Shown: one piece after another, positions 24,678 through 32,511 of the stretch | Position numbering within the stretch: the first letter of the stretch is position 1 | Layout: every line of letters begins with the position of its first letter | DNA from: Mucilaginibacter sp. dw_454 | GTDB lineage: Bacteria; Bacteroidota; Bacteroidia; Sphingobacteriales; Sphingobacteriaceae | NCBI RefSeq assembly: GCF_018449775.1 | Contig: NZ_JAAVVB010000005.1 | Span: 1 to 64,000 of the forward strand | DNA length: 64,000 nt | Direction: 5' to 3' | Made by a program: the position numbers and the translations under genes | Notes under the pieces: model-generated | What the model saw: only the letters and a program-made list of their open reading frames with translations | Told to the model about the DNA's origin: nothing | Database searches by the model: none

Positions 24678-25817
24678 ATGAAAAAGTTATTATTGGTTAT
24701 CGCGCTTGCCGCACCGCTCATCAGCTCTGCTCAAAAATCTAAAACTGGCCCTAAGGTGTTCGACCTGTTGATCGGAACTTATACCGGCAACGATGCCAAC
24801 GCAAGCAAAGGCATATATGTATACCGTTTCTACGCAGAGCGTGGCGAAACGGCTTATTTGAATGAAGTTGAAACCGATAATCCTTCTTTCCTTACGCCAA
24901 CTGAAGACGGTCAATTTGTTTATGCCGTAAACGAGAACAATGCTGATGGAACCGGTGGTGTAAGCGCTTTTAAATTTGATAAAAAAACAGGCGTATTAAC
25001 ACCTATCAATAAACAAAAAACTAAAGGCTCGCCGGCGCATATTTCGGTTGATAAAGCGCAGAAGAACGTGTTTGTATCTAACTACGGCGGGGGCAACCTG
25101 CAGGTTTTCCCGCTCAACAAAGACGGCTCATTGGGCGAAGCCAATCAAACTATACAAGATGTAGGTAAGGGCCCGGATTTGGCGCGCCAAAATGAGCCGC
25201 ACGTACACTCTGCTTTCTTGTCGCCCGATGAAAAATATTTGGTGGTATCTGACCTTGGTTTGGATAAGATCAACTTTTATCGTTACAAAGCCTCCAAAGT
25301 GCCGGCGCTAACGCCGGCTGATGTACCGTTTATTGCCACGGCTCCGGGTAGTGGCCCGCGTCATACAACCTTTTCGGCCGATGGCAAGTTTATGTACAAT
25401 GTTCAGGAAATGAAGGCTACCGTAACCGCTTATACTTATGATAATGGTAAAGCCAAAGAGATCCAAACTATCGATATGATGCCTGGTAATTTCTCGGGTA
25501 CCAATGGCGCTGCCGATATTCATATATCGCCGGATGGCCGTTACTTGTATGCTACCAATCGTGGCACGGCTAATCTGTTGGTAATATTTGCTGTAGATCA
25601 GGTAACCGGCAAACTAAGCCCGGTAGGTTCGTATTCTACCGAAGGTGAAAATCCACGCAATTTTATGATAGACCCAACCGGCAATTATCTGCTGATCGGC
25701 ACTACCAACCGCATCAACATTTTTAGAATAGAGAAAGCCACAGGCAAGTTACGCGAGCTGCGTGCGCCAATTAAAGTATCGAAGGCGGTTTGTTTAAAAA
25801 TGGTTGCGGTTGAGTAG
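24678..25817 (+). CDS. Secreted lactonase-family seven-bladed beta-propeller (copy A)
   Basis: A 379-residue exported protein: signal peptide MKKLLLVIALAAPLISSAQ, then a beta-propeller of the lactonase (Pfam Lactonase, YbhE/Pgl-like) family. The opening blade FDLLIGTYTGNDANASKGIY, HVHSAFLSPDEKYLVVSDLG, GSGPRHTTFSADGKFMYNVQE and DIHISPDGRYLYATNRG are typical. Cytosolic members hydrolyse 6-phosphogluconolactone. An exported form is unlikely to meet that substrate, so it may act on other lactones or sugars. A paralogue lies at 29656, beyond the sigma factor and receptor genes. The 29-base inverted repeat sits in its leader. Confidence 0.9.
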   Translation: MKKLLLVIALAAPLISSAQKSKTGPKVFDLLIGTYTGNDANASKGIYVYRFYAERGETAYLNEVETDNPSFLTPTEDGQFVYAVNENNADGTGGVSAFKFDKKTGVLTPINKQKTKGSPAHISVDKAQKNVFVSNYGGGNLQVFPLNKDGSLGEANQTIQDVGKGPDLARQNEPHVHSAFLSPDEKYLVVSDLGLDKINFYRYKASKVPALTPADVPFIATAPGSGPRHTTFSADGKFMYNVQEMKATVTAYTYDNGKAKEIQTIDMMPGNFSGTNGAADIHISPDGRYLYATNRGTANLLVIFAVDQVTGKLSPVGSYSTEGENPRNFMIDPTGNYLLIGTTNRINIFRIEKATGKLRELRAPIKVSKAVCLKMVAVE

Positions 25818-25819
25818 TA

Positions 25820-26296
25820 TTAGCCCGCAATTGTTTTTTTGGTTCGGGATGTAAAAAAGTAATCTGCCAGAAACAGAATTGCAATTATTGCTGCAGCGAT
25901 AACGTATACGGTCGGCATGGCTGCAACGTACCGCGTTATAACTGTACCTATGTTATCAACAGGGCGACTATCTGTGGTCTTTGAACCTGATAATCCAATC
26001 AGCAACAGCAATATCGCAGCAAAAAAGCCTGCGATGCCGAACCATGCTTTTTTGGAGATGACAGGCTGAACTACTAACGGTTTCCGTGCCGTACCAATCT
26101 GCCGCATAACTGCGGCTGTAAAATCAAATGAAACACCTTCGGCTGGGTGTTGTTTTAATAACGATTTTAGTGCAATTTCCTGCACTGCATCTGCCTCGAT
26201 CATGTTCATTACTGCGTCGGTAAAACCTTCGGCTGCTTCGTCTGCACCCGCTTGTTTCAATAGGTTCTTAAACATATCTTCTCTTTTAGCTTTCAT
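25820..26296 (-). CDS. Membrane partner of the ECF sigma factor (probable anti-sigma-like protein)
   Basis: A 158-residue protein with a soluble N-terminal part (1-90) containing two copies of a short unit, LLKQAGADEAAEGFTDAVMN and LLKQHPAEGVSFDFTAAVMR, and two C-terminal transmembrane segments (about 96-117 and 127-148). It overlaps the sigma factor gene by 11 bases, which implies co-expression. Position and topology suggest that it restrains the sigma factor, but no zinc-binding HxxxCxxC anti-sigma motif is present, so this role is inferred. It converges with lactonase gene A, whose stop is 2 bases away. Confidence 0.78.
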   Translation of the reverse strand: MKAKREDMFKNLLKQAGADEAAEGFTDAVMNMIEADAVQEIALKSLLKQHPAEGVSFDFTAAVMRQIGTARKPLVVQPVISKKAWFGIAGFFAAILLLLIGLSGSKTTDSRPVDNIGTVITRYVAAMPTVYVIAAAIIAILFLADYFFTSRTKKTIAG

Positions 26297-26861
26297 AGTT
26301 AGTTGCGGGTTGATGGTCCAACAAAAACTTTAACTCTTTCTCTAATACTTTACGTGCCCGGTACAGCTTTATTTTAACGTTGGGTTTAGATAACCCGGTG
26401 ATTTCTTCGATCTCTTTGATCGGCAGATCATTGATGTAAAATAAGGTAACTAATAACGCGTCAATCTCCGGCAATTTTTGAATAGCTTTCTGTACCTGTT
26501 GCTTTATTTGTTTGGCCTGAAGCTGTTCAAATTGCCCGGGTAGATTGTCGGGCACTTCGTGCTGGTCTTCATTAAGTGTTATCGTATTTACCTTATTCTC
26601 TTTTAGCCGGGTAACAGCCGTACGGTAGGCAATGGTATATAACCAGGTGGAGAACTTTGAATTGCCCTGGAAGGTATGGATCTGCTGATAAGCCTTAATA
26701 AAGCATTCTTGAGCCAGGTCCTGCGCATCGTCAGCATCGCGCAAAATTTTGAGGCCGATGCTGTAAACCATGTCCTTATATCTATTGACAAGAAACGCGT
26801 ACGAAGCCGGGTCGCCGTTTTTTACTTTGTCTATATAATACCGGTCGTCTGCAGGTTCCAT
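26286..26861 (-). CDS. ECF-type RNA polymerase sigma factor
   Basis: A 191-residue group 4 sigma factor. Region 2 includes FLVNRYKDMVYSIGLKILRD, the -10 recognition helix DAQDLAQECFIKAYQQI, and STWLYTIAYRTAVTRLKENK. Region 4 has PEIDALLVTLFYINDLPIKE and EEITGLSKPNVKIKLYRARK for -35 binding. It is co-transcribed with the membrane protein downstream (11-base overlap). The target genes are not known. The divergent neighbours (a small membrane protein and an outer-membrane receptor) are candidates by position only. Confidence 0.95.
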   Translation of the reverse strand: MEPADDRYYIDKVKNGDPASYAFLVNRYKDMVYSIGLKILRDADDAQDLAQECFIKAYQQIHTFQGNSKFSTWLYTIAYRTAVTRLKENKVNTITLNEDQHEVPDNLPGQFEQLQAKQIKQQVQKAIQKLPEIDALLVTLFYINDLPIKEIEEITGLSKPNVKIKLYRARKVLEKELKFLLDHQPATNYES

Positions 26862-26966
26862 TACTTATGAGACAGGAAAATAAGCAAAGTGGTTACAAAT
26901 AAATTATTTTAAATATTTTGTATCCGGATGATGGCAATTACTGTCATATAAGCAAGCGGCCGGAAA

Positions 26967-27341
26967 ATGGCTGCGGTTTTAAATTTAGAAATCATGCAGG
27001 AAGTAACCAGAGATTGTATAGTATCGTTAACCCTATTTGCCGCTGTGTTCGGTATGGTATATGTTTTTTTAATGACCCGCCACCGCGAGCGTATGGCCAT
27101 GTTAGAGCGCGGTGTTTCTACCAGCCCCTTTCATCGCCCGCAGCAAAACGGCTTAGCAACCCTAAAATACGGCATGTTGCTGGTGGGTATAGGCATTGGC
27201 TTTATTATGGGGGCCGTTTTGTATAATCATTTCGAGATAGATGAGGCGGTTAGTTTTTTATCTATGGTCACCTTGTTCGGCGGATTGAGTTTGATTATCA
27301 ATTATCTCATCGTCAAAAGTAAATACGCAGATAAAGACTAA
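26967..27341 (+). CDS. Small two-TM membrane protein (DUF6249-like)
   Basis: A 124-residue inner-membrane protein. The first TM is at about 14-33 (CIVSLTLFAAVFGMVYVFLM). A short basic loop RHRERMAMLERG (about 34-45) follows, then two more hydrophobic stretches (LLVGIGIGFIMGAVLYNHF and FLSMVTLFGGLSLIINYLIV). The TM-RHRERMAMLERG-TM layout matches DUF6249-type proteins often encoded next to ECF sigma factors in Bacteroidota. It is divergent from the sigma gene, 105 bases apart. The role is unknown, possibly stress or envelope sensing. Confidence 0.75.
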   Translation: MAAVLNLEIMQEVTRDCIVSLTLFAAVFGMVYVFLMTRHRERMAMLERGVSTSPFHRPQQNGLATLKYGMLLVGIGIGFIMGAVLYNHFEIDEAVSFLSMVTLFGGLSLIINYLIVKSKYADKD

Positions 27342-27446
27342 AGACACCAGCCGCACATCCGCGGTAACCCACCCATAAATCCAATTAATCAATCCAGGTA
27401 AAAGCGCCTTTGGGCGACTTAACGGAATCTTTTTGCCCGAAAAATC

Positions 27447-29594
27447 ATGAAAAAACTTACGTCTATAACTCTATTTTTTCTATTGCTGGTGATGTACAGC
27501 ACCGCAATCTTAGCTCAAGACAAAACCCTGAAGGAAGTCTCAGTAAAAGCGCAAAAATCACCTGTAAAACAAGAGGCCGACCGCGTGATCTACGATATGC
27601 AGGCCGACCCCGAAGCCAAAGTGAGTAACCTGCTCGAAATGTTGCGCAAAGTGCCTTACATTACGGTAGATGCCAACGAAAACGTCATGCTGAAAGGAAA
27701 TGCCAGTTTCAAGATTCTGATCAATGGTAAGCCATCCAGCATGCTGGAGCGCGATCTTAAAGCCGTGTTACGCAGTATACCTGCATCAACTATACAGCGT
27801 ATCGAGGTATATACCACGCCGCCGGCAAAATATGATGCTGAAGGATTGGGCGGCGTAATCAATATCATCACCAATAAAAAACTGGTAGATGGCTATAACG
27901 GTACCATCAATTTCAATGAGCGTATTTACGGCGGGCCTGGCCTGGGCACATCCTTTTCAGCTAAACTAGGCAAATTCGGAGTCTCGGCTTTTGCCGGTGC
28001 CAATATTAACGATAACCCGGTAACCAACCATAGCAGCGTTCGTAACACTACCGACCCAAGCTACCTGGATCAGGAAGGCAATTCAAAATCAAATGGAAAA
28101 AACGGCTATGTGGGTACCGAGTTAAGTTATGAGATCGATTCGTTGAACCTGCTTTCCGGGCAATTTAATATCAACAGCGGCCGGGCTAATGGCGAGAATG
28201 AGCAGACAACCCTGTTAACCGGTCCGGCCGGAATTATCAATGGTTACCATTTGCAAAATAACAACAGCAACAATGGCAATGGTTTTGACGCAGGGTTGAA
28301 CTACCAACTGGGGTTTAAGAATGACAAGTCAAAACTACTGACATTTTCTTACCGGTGTTATCAATATAACAATGCCGCTGGCGCAAACATCAACACTACC
28401 GACCGGATCAATTACCCATCGCCGGATTACGATCAGCGCAATACCACCACATCATCAGAACAAACCGTGCAGGTTGATTTTGTGCAAACCATTAAAAACT
28501 GGAGTGTAGAGGCCGGCGTAAAGGCGATATTTAGGGATAATAAAAGCGATTTTACTTATAACCTTTTTAATGATAGCACCGGCAGTTTCCAAAAAAGCGG
28601 GGCTTTATCTAACAATTATAGCAGTACGCAAAACATACTGGCGGCATACAATACCTGGGGATATAATACCAAAGCGTTTAGCGTTAAGGCCGGGCTACGG
28701 GTAGAACAAACTTTTACTGATGCAAATTTTGTGTCGACATCTTCGGCGGCGCATCAGCGTTATCGGGATGTGGTGCCGTCTATTGCCTTTAATTTCCCTG
28801 TTAATAGCCTTAGCAGCTTTAATGCCGGCTTCTCGCAACGGCTCAAGCGCCCGGGGATTAATAAATTGAATCCATTTGTAGATCGCTCGAATCCTAATTT
28901 CGAAACCTATGGTAACCCGGATTTGACCCGAGTGGTAATGTCTGATGTCAGGGCGGGTTATAGCCTTTCTGGCAAAGGCAACTTCAACATGGGAGTATTT
29001 TATGATTTTGGCCATGGGCTTGATCTGACCGTGTCTCATTATGATGCTGCTACCCAGGTAACCTATACCACCTACAAAAATAACGGCTCTTTTAAAGGCC
29101 TGGGCGATTTTATGAGCTTCAGCTATCCAATCACTAAACAGTTAAACTTTGGCACCAATTGTAATATTGCCATCTTTTGGTTAACCGGCGATGATGACGG
29201 CACCTTCAAAACCATCCATTTTGTAACCGAAGGAATCTATAACTCGTTAAGCTATCAGTTTGATGGCGGATGGCGTACTAACCTTAATGTCGACATCAAC
29301 GGTAAAAACCCCAACGGCTTGCAGGGTAAAACTAATGGCGTAATTAACACCGGCTTAAGCGTTAACAAGCAGTTGATCAAAAACCAATTGATGTTTTCGG
29401 CAGCCGTGCGTAATCCGTTTACAAAATATCACAACAGCGTTACCCACACCACGGGTGCAGACTTTACCCAGGATGTTACTGATCAAAACTATTTCAGAAG
29501 CTTTAGTATTAGTCTGAACTATAATTTCGGTAAGCTTAAAGACGCCATTAAAAAAGCCAAACGTGGTATTAATAACGACGACGGCGCGAAATAG
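27447..29594 (+). CDS. TonB-dependent-receptor-like outer membrane beta-barrel protein
   Basis: This 715-residue outer-membrane protein has a signal peptide (MKKLTSITLFFLLLVMYSTA to AILAQ, cleavage near 23), a short TonB-box-like start and a plug domain (about 30-150, LLEMLRKVPYITVDANENVM, YDAEGLGGVINIITNK). A 22-strand-type barrel follows to the C-terminus (FSISLNYNFG...). It lacks the N-terminal carboxypeptidase-like domain that many of these receptors carry. There is no SusD partner, so it belongs to the OMP_b-brl_3 type and not to a polysaccharide utilisation locus. The transported compound is unknown. It is followed by lactonase copy B after 61 bases. Confidence 0.88.
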   Translation: MKKLTSITLFFLLLVMYSTAILAQDKTLKEVSVKAQKSPVKQEADRVIYDMQADPEAKVSNLLEMLRKVPYITVDANENVMLKGNASFKILINGKPSSMLERDLKAVLRSIPASTIQRIEVYTTPPAKYDAEGLGGVINIITNKKLVDGYNGTINFNERIYGGPGLGTSFSAKLGKFGVSAFAGANINDNPVTNHSSVRNTTDPSYLDQEGNSKSNGKNGYVGTELSYEIDSLNLLSGQFNINSGRANGENEQTTLLTGPAGIINGYHLQNNNSNNGNGFDAGLNYQLGFKNDKSKLLTFSYRCYQYNNAAGANINTTDRINYPSPDYDQRNTTTSSEQTVQVDFVQTIKNWSVEAGVKAIFRDNKSDFTYNLFNDSTGSFQKSGALSNNYSSTQNILAAYNTWGYNTKAFSVKAGLRVEQTFTDANFVSTSSAAHQRYRDVVPSIAFNFPVNSLSSFNAGFSQRLKRPGINKLNPFVDRSNPNFETYGNPDLTRVVMSDVRAGYSLSGKGNFNMGVFYDFGHGLDLTVSHYDAATQVTYTTYKNNGSFKGLGDFMSFSYPITKQLNFGTNCNIAIFWLTGDDDGTFKTIHFVTEGIYNSLSYQFDGGWRTNLNVDINGKNPNGLQGKTNGVINTGLSVNKQLIKNQLMFSAAVRNPFTKYHNSVTHTTGADFTQDVTDQNYFRSFSISLNYNFGKLKDAIKKAKRGINNDDGAK

Positions 29595-29620
29595 CCACAA
29601 AATTTAATAGCTGATTTTAT

Positions 29621-29628
29621 TATCTTGC
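29621..29628 (+). promoter_or_regulatory. TATCTTGC promoter-like box upstream of lactonase B
   Basis: Resembles the -7 box with one mismatch (TAnnTTGC), 27 bases before the ATG. The same TATCTTGC occurs before dtd (7960-7967), and a TACCTTGC box before lactonase A (24550-24557). Confidence 0.35.
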
Positions 29629-29655
29629 AGCAGATAAACCAATTACCTGCTTGTC

Positions 29656-30786
29656 ATGAAAAAACTATTAATCATTTTGCTGGTGCTGCCCCTGCTTGGC
29701 CTGGCGCAACAGAAAACGGCTAAAACTTATGATCTTTTGTTGGGCGGCTACACCACCGATTATCCTGGCAGCAAGGGCATAGCGGTTTATCGCTTTGACA
29801 CAAAAACCGGCACGGTGAGTTTTTTAAACCAATTTGACAGCGTTGATAACCCCGACTTTTTGGCCATTAGCAATGACCATAAGTTTGTTTACTCTTGCGA
29901 TGTAGATACGAAGGGTGGTGAGGCCCGGGTAAGCGCGTTTAAGTTTGATGTTGCCAGCGGGAAGCTGGAGCTAATTAATAGCCAGCCGGCCGGGGGTATT
30001 AATACGGTGCATATTATTCTTGACAACGAAAATAAACATGTCATACTATCGCATTATAGTAGCGGTAGTTTAACGGTATTACCGGTAAATAAGGATGGTT
30101 CTGTTGGCCCGGTTTCGCAAACCATACAATATACAGGTTCCGGGCCGCACAAAAATCAGAAAGGTCCGCATGTGCATTCGGCCATGATAGCTGCCGACGG
30201 AAAAAAAATATTGGTGGCTGATTTAGGTACAGACCATATTAATGTTTACGATTACGACGCCGGTAAAGCCAAGCCGATAATAATTGAAAGCGTAGTTGCA
30301 GAAACCACAAACCCCGGTGATGGCCCGCGCCATATGGAGTTCTCGCCCGATAAAAAGTTTTTATATGTGATACAGGAGCTAAGTGCATTCGTTCGCGTTT
30401 ATAAATACGATAACGGAAAATTGACTTTTGTACAAGCCATTAGTATGATGCCTGCCGATTTTGCGAAAAACAGCGCTGCCGATGTGCATCTGTCGCCTGA
30501 TGGTAATTTTCTGTATGCTTCAAATCGTGGCGGAGCCAATAATATAGTACAGTATGCTGTAAATAAACAAGACGGAAAACTAACATTTGCCGATCGTTTT
30601 GACGTAAGCAAAGCGCCACGGGGATTTACCATCGATCCATCGGGCAATTACCTGTTAAGCGCCGGGCAGGAAGGAAACGAGATTATTATTTTCAAGATTG
30701 ATAAAACAACCGGTAAGCTTACTTTAACCGATAATAAAATTGACATTCCGCAGGTGGTTTGCCTTAAATGGGTGCCCGCCGAATAA
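29656..30786 (+). CDS. Secreted lactonase-family seven-bladed beta-propeller (copy B)
   Basis: A 376-residue paralogue of the protein at 24678: signal peptide MKKLLIILLVLPLLGLAQQ, then blades such as YDLLLGGYTTDYPGSKGIAV, HVHSAMIAADGKKILVADLG, PGDGPRHMEFSPDKKFLYVI and DVHLSPDGNFLYASNRG. The two copies match along the whole length (for example QTIQ, GPH/GPD before HVHSA, PxGNYLL), so they arose by gene duplication, with the receptor and sigma genes lying between them. The substrate is unknown. Export suggests action on periplasmic or external lactones. The 30845 gene follows after 58 bases. Confidence 0.9.
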   Translation: MKKLLIILLVLPLLGLAQQKTAKTYDLLLGGYTTDYPGSKGIAVYRFDTKTGTVSFLNQFDSVDNPDFLAISNDHKFVYSCDVDTKGGEARVSAFKFDVASGKLELINSQPAGGINTVHIILDNENKHVILSHYSSGSLTVLPVNKDGSVGPVSQTIQYTGSGPHKNQKGPHVHSAMIAADGKKILVADLGTDHINVYDYDAGKAKPIIIESVVAETTNPGDGPRHMEFSPDKKFLYVIQELSAFVRVYKYDNGKLTFVQAISMMPADFAKNSAADVHLSPDGNFLYASNRGGANNIVQYAVNKQDGKLTFADRFDVSKAPRGFTIDPSGNYLLSAGQEGNEIIIFKIDKTTGKLTLTDNKIDIPQVVCLKWVPAE

Positions 30787-30844
30787 ATTGGCAAAAAAAT
30801 AAAAAAGCTTAAAAGGTTTTTGGCCGGCAATCGTCTGCGTTAAC

Positions 30845-31309
30845 ATGTACAATACCTTATTAGCCTTACACTCCTTAACCCGCTGGCTGGTTTTGGGGAG
30901 TTTGATCTTTGCTCTGTTTCGCGCTTATCGCGGATGGCTATTGAAAAAGCAATTCTTGAAAACGGATAGTGTGAGCCGCATGGTGGCTGCTTCGGCGGCG
31001 CATGTGCAATTGGTATTTGGGTTGTGGTTGTATTTTATAAGCCCTATTGTAGCGTACTTTCTGCATAATTTTCATACCGCAATGCATGAGCGTGCTATCC
31101 GCTTTTTTGGGATGGAGCACGTTACCATGATGCTCATCGCCATTACCATTATCACCATCGGCGCAGCCAAAGCCAAAAGGAAACCAACCGATAAAGAGAA
31201 ATTTAAAACCATGGCCATTTGGTTTACCATTGGTTTGCTTATTATTTTAAGTTCGGTGCCATGGTCGTTCTCGCCGTTGATTAGCAGGCCGAATTTCAGG
31301 CCACTGTAA
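30845..31309 (+). CDS. Four-TM membrane protein with conserved-looking histidines
   Basis: A 154-residue integral membrane protein with four hydrophobic segments (about 14-28, 48-70, 91-110, 122-140). Histidines in or near the membrane (LALHSLTRW, AAHVQL, LHNFHTAMHE, MEHVTM) resemble those of small cytochrome-b-like Bacteroidota proteins, but heme binding is not proved by sequence. There is no signal peptide; the first segment is the anchor. It follows lactonase B by 58 bases on the same strand and ends at a bidirectional terminator. I do not recognise a characterised function. Confidence 0.75.
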   Translation: MYNTLLALHSLTRWLVLGSLIFALFRAYRGWLLKKQFLKTDSVSRMVAASAAHVQLVFGLWLYFISPIVAYFLHNFHTAMHERAIRFFGMEHVTMMLIAITIITIGAAKAKRKPTDKEKFKTMAIWFTIGLLIILSSVPWSFSPLISRPNFRPL

Positions 31310-31315
31310 ACCAAA

Positions 31316-31337
31316 AAAGCAGCCCATAGGCTGCTTT
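31316..31337. terminator. Bidirectional terminator between convergent genes
   Basis: AAAGCAGCC (31316-31324) pairs perfectly with GGCTGCTTT (31329-31337) around the loop CATA. It has a T run on both strands and lies between the stop codons of two converging genes. Confidence 0.88.
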
Positions 31338-31364
31338 GATTTAAAATGATGTTGTGATTTAAGC

Positions 31365-31853
31365 TTATTCTGCAAGTAATTCGTCGAGATTGCCTAATCC
31401 CATGGTAAAGCCTTGTTCGAAGCCCATTTGAACAATTTTCTCCAGGTCCTCGTCCTTATCAAATGATATGGTGATATCAACGACTGCAGTGTCGCCGGTT
31501 GATCTGAAACGATCATCCCAATGCATTGCAGGAAAAGAACTATCAACATTTCCATTTTCATCACAAAAAGAGGCGGTGGCGGTAAAGCTTTTGCCGGCTT
31601 CTATGGTATGGAAATCAACACGGCACCAGGCCTTTTCGCCATTAGGGCCGGCCATACAATAGAGCCACATACCGCCTGGTGTAAAATCCATAGTTTTGGT
31701 AATAGCTTTCCATGGTTTTGGTGCCCACCATTTGTCAAGCTGCTCGGCCTCGGTCCAGGCTCTCCATACTTTTTCAACCGGGGCATTGAAAGCCCGGGTT
31801 ACAGTCAGCTTTTTGGCAGCTAAGTCTTTCAGAATTTCAGTTTTGTTAGTCAT
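31365..31853 (-). CDS. SRPBCC (AHSA1/START-like) domain protein
   Basis: A 162-residue soluble protein of the SRPBCC superfamily (activator of Hsp90 ATPase homologue 1-like), with a hydrophobic pocket for a small ligand. Diagnostic segments are LTVTRAFNAPVEKVWRAWTE near the N-terminus, LDKWWAPKPW, and FEQGFTMGLGNLDELLAE at the end. The exact function of AHSA1-like bacterial proteins is not known. It is the second gene of an operon with the ArsR-type regulator (41-base gap), an arrangement that is common for this pair and suggests that the regulator controls it. Confidence 0.92.
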   Translation of the reverse strand: MTNKTEILKDLAAKKLTVTRAFNAPVEKVWRAWTEAEQLDKWWAPKPWKAITKTMDFTPGGMWLYCMAGPNGEKAWCRVDFHTIEAGKSFTATASFCDENGNVDSSFPAMHWDDRFRSTGDTAVVDITISFDKDEDLEKIVQMGFEQGFTMGLGNLDELLAE

Positions 31854-31894
31854 AACGATTGTTTTAAGCGTGGTGATTGTTTTAGTGATTTGTT

Positions 31895-32200
31895 TTAAAG
31901 ATCTTTTAGTATCTCATCTAATTGATCAAACCGGTCCTCCCAGATCTTGCGGAAGGTATCCAGCCATTGGTCTACTTCTTTCATTTTATTAGCGTTTACG
32001 TGATAGTGTATCTCGCGGCCGGTTTGCTTTTGCGTCACCGCTTCGCACTCGGCCAGTATTTGTATGTGTTTAGATACTGCCTGCCGGCTGGTATTAAAAT
32101 GCTCGGCCAATGCATTAGGCGTCATGGCGTGGATAGCCAGAAGGGCTAAAATTGCTCTGCGGGTTGGGTCGGCTATGGCTTGAAAAATGTCTCGTCTCAT
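31895..32200 (-). CDS. ArsR-family winged-helix transcriptional regulator
   Basis: This 101-residue repressor type has a winged helix-turn-helix: MRRDIFQAIADPTRRAILAL, LAIHAMTPNALAEHFNTSRQ, AVSKHIQILAECEAVTQKQT and GREIHYHVNANKMKEVDQWL. No metal-binding Cys cluster typical of ArsR/SmtB is seen, so it is of the non-metal group that accompanies SRPBCC genes. The start at 32200 is chosen over the in-frame ATG at 32395, because the longer frame would run through the promoter and a palindromic operator. It probably represses its own operon. Confidence 0.93.
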   Translation of the reverse strand: MRRDIFQAIADPTRRAILALLAIHAMTPNALAEHFNTSRQAVSKHIQILAECEAVTQKQTGREIHYHVNANKMKEVDQWLDTFRKIWEDRFDQLDEILKDL

Positions 32201-32207
32201 TTTATTT

Positions 32208-32254
32208 GCAACTAATTGATTGCAAATATATGTGCAATCAATTAGTTGCGCAAA
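32208..32254 (-). promoter_or_regulatory. Promoter and 17-base palindromic operator of the arsR-SRPBCC operon
   Basis: GCAACTAATTGATTGCA (32208-32224) and TGCAATCAATTAGTTGC (32233-32249) are exact inverted copies with 8 bases between. They overlap a minus-strand promoter: TTTG at 32251-32254, then TATATTTG at 32223-32230, 20 bases apart. The position lets the regulator block its own promoter. Confidence 0.9.
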
Positions 32255-32301
32255 TTTATTTGAAGATATTTTTAAGGATGACATAAACGATGGAATAAGT
32301 T

Positions 32302-32400
32302 CCCCTCTTGAGAGGGGGCGCGTAAGACTTTGCGGTTGCAGGGGTGTGTTAATAAAGCAGGCTATCGAAAGGACACACCCCTCCACCCCTCTCAAGAAGG
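32302..32400. repeat. C/G-rich palindrome CCCCTCTTGAGAGGGG...CACACCCC
   Basis: CCCCTCTTGAGAGGGG is self-complementary. GGGGTGTG (32341-32348) pairs with CACACCCC (32374-32381), and CCCCTCTCAAGAAGG at the right pairs with the left end. The 311-base gap before the next gene also holds the arsR promoter (left) and the promoter of the next gene (right); nothing else is seen there. Confidence 0.7.
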
Positions 32401-32456
32401 CAAGCGCGCCGGCCCTGGCTTTTATTGCTATGGGTAACCATCGCTATGTTTGTTAC

Positions 32457-32486
32457 TTGGCAGATAAAAATTAATAACTACTTTTA
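32457..32486 (+). promoter_or_regulatory. Promoter for the PHP-like protein gene
   Basis: TTG (32457-32459) and TACTTTTA (32479-32486), 19 bases apart, resemble the Bacteroidota consensus with one mismatch in the -7 box. It lies 25 bases before the ATG. Confidence 0.45.
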
Positions 32487-32511
32487 TTTACCAGTTTAAC
32501 CACAACCATTT

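Noticed and set aside
32302..32400. CCCCTCTTGAGAGGGG palindrome considered as a terminator
   Set aside because: No T tract follows and the element has several nested arms, which fits a dispersed repeat better.
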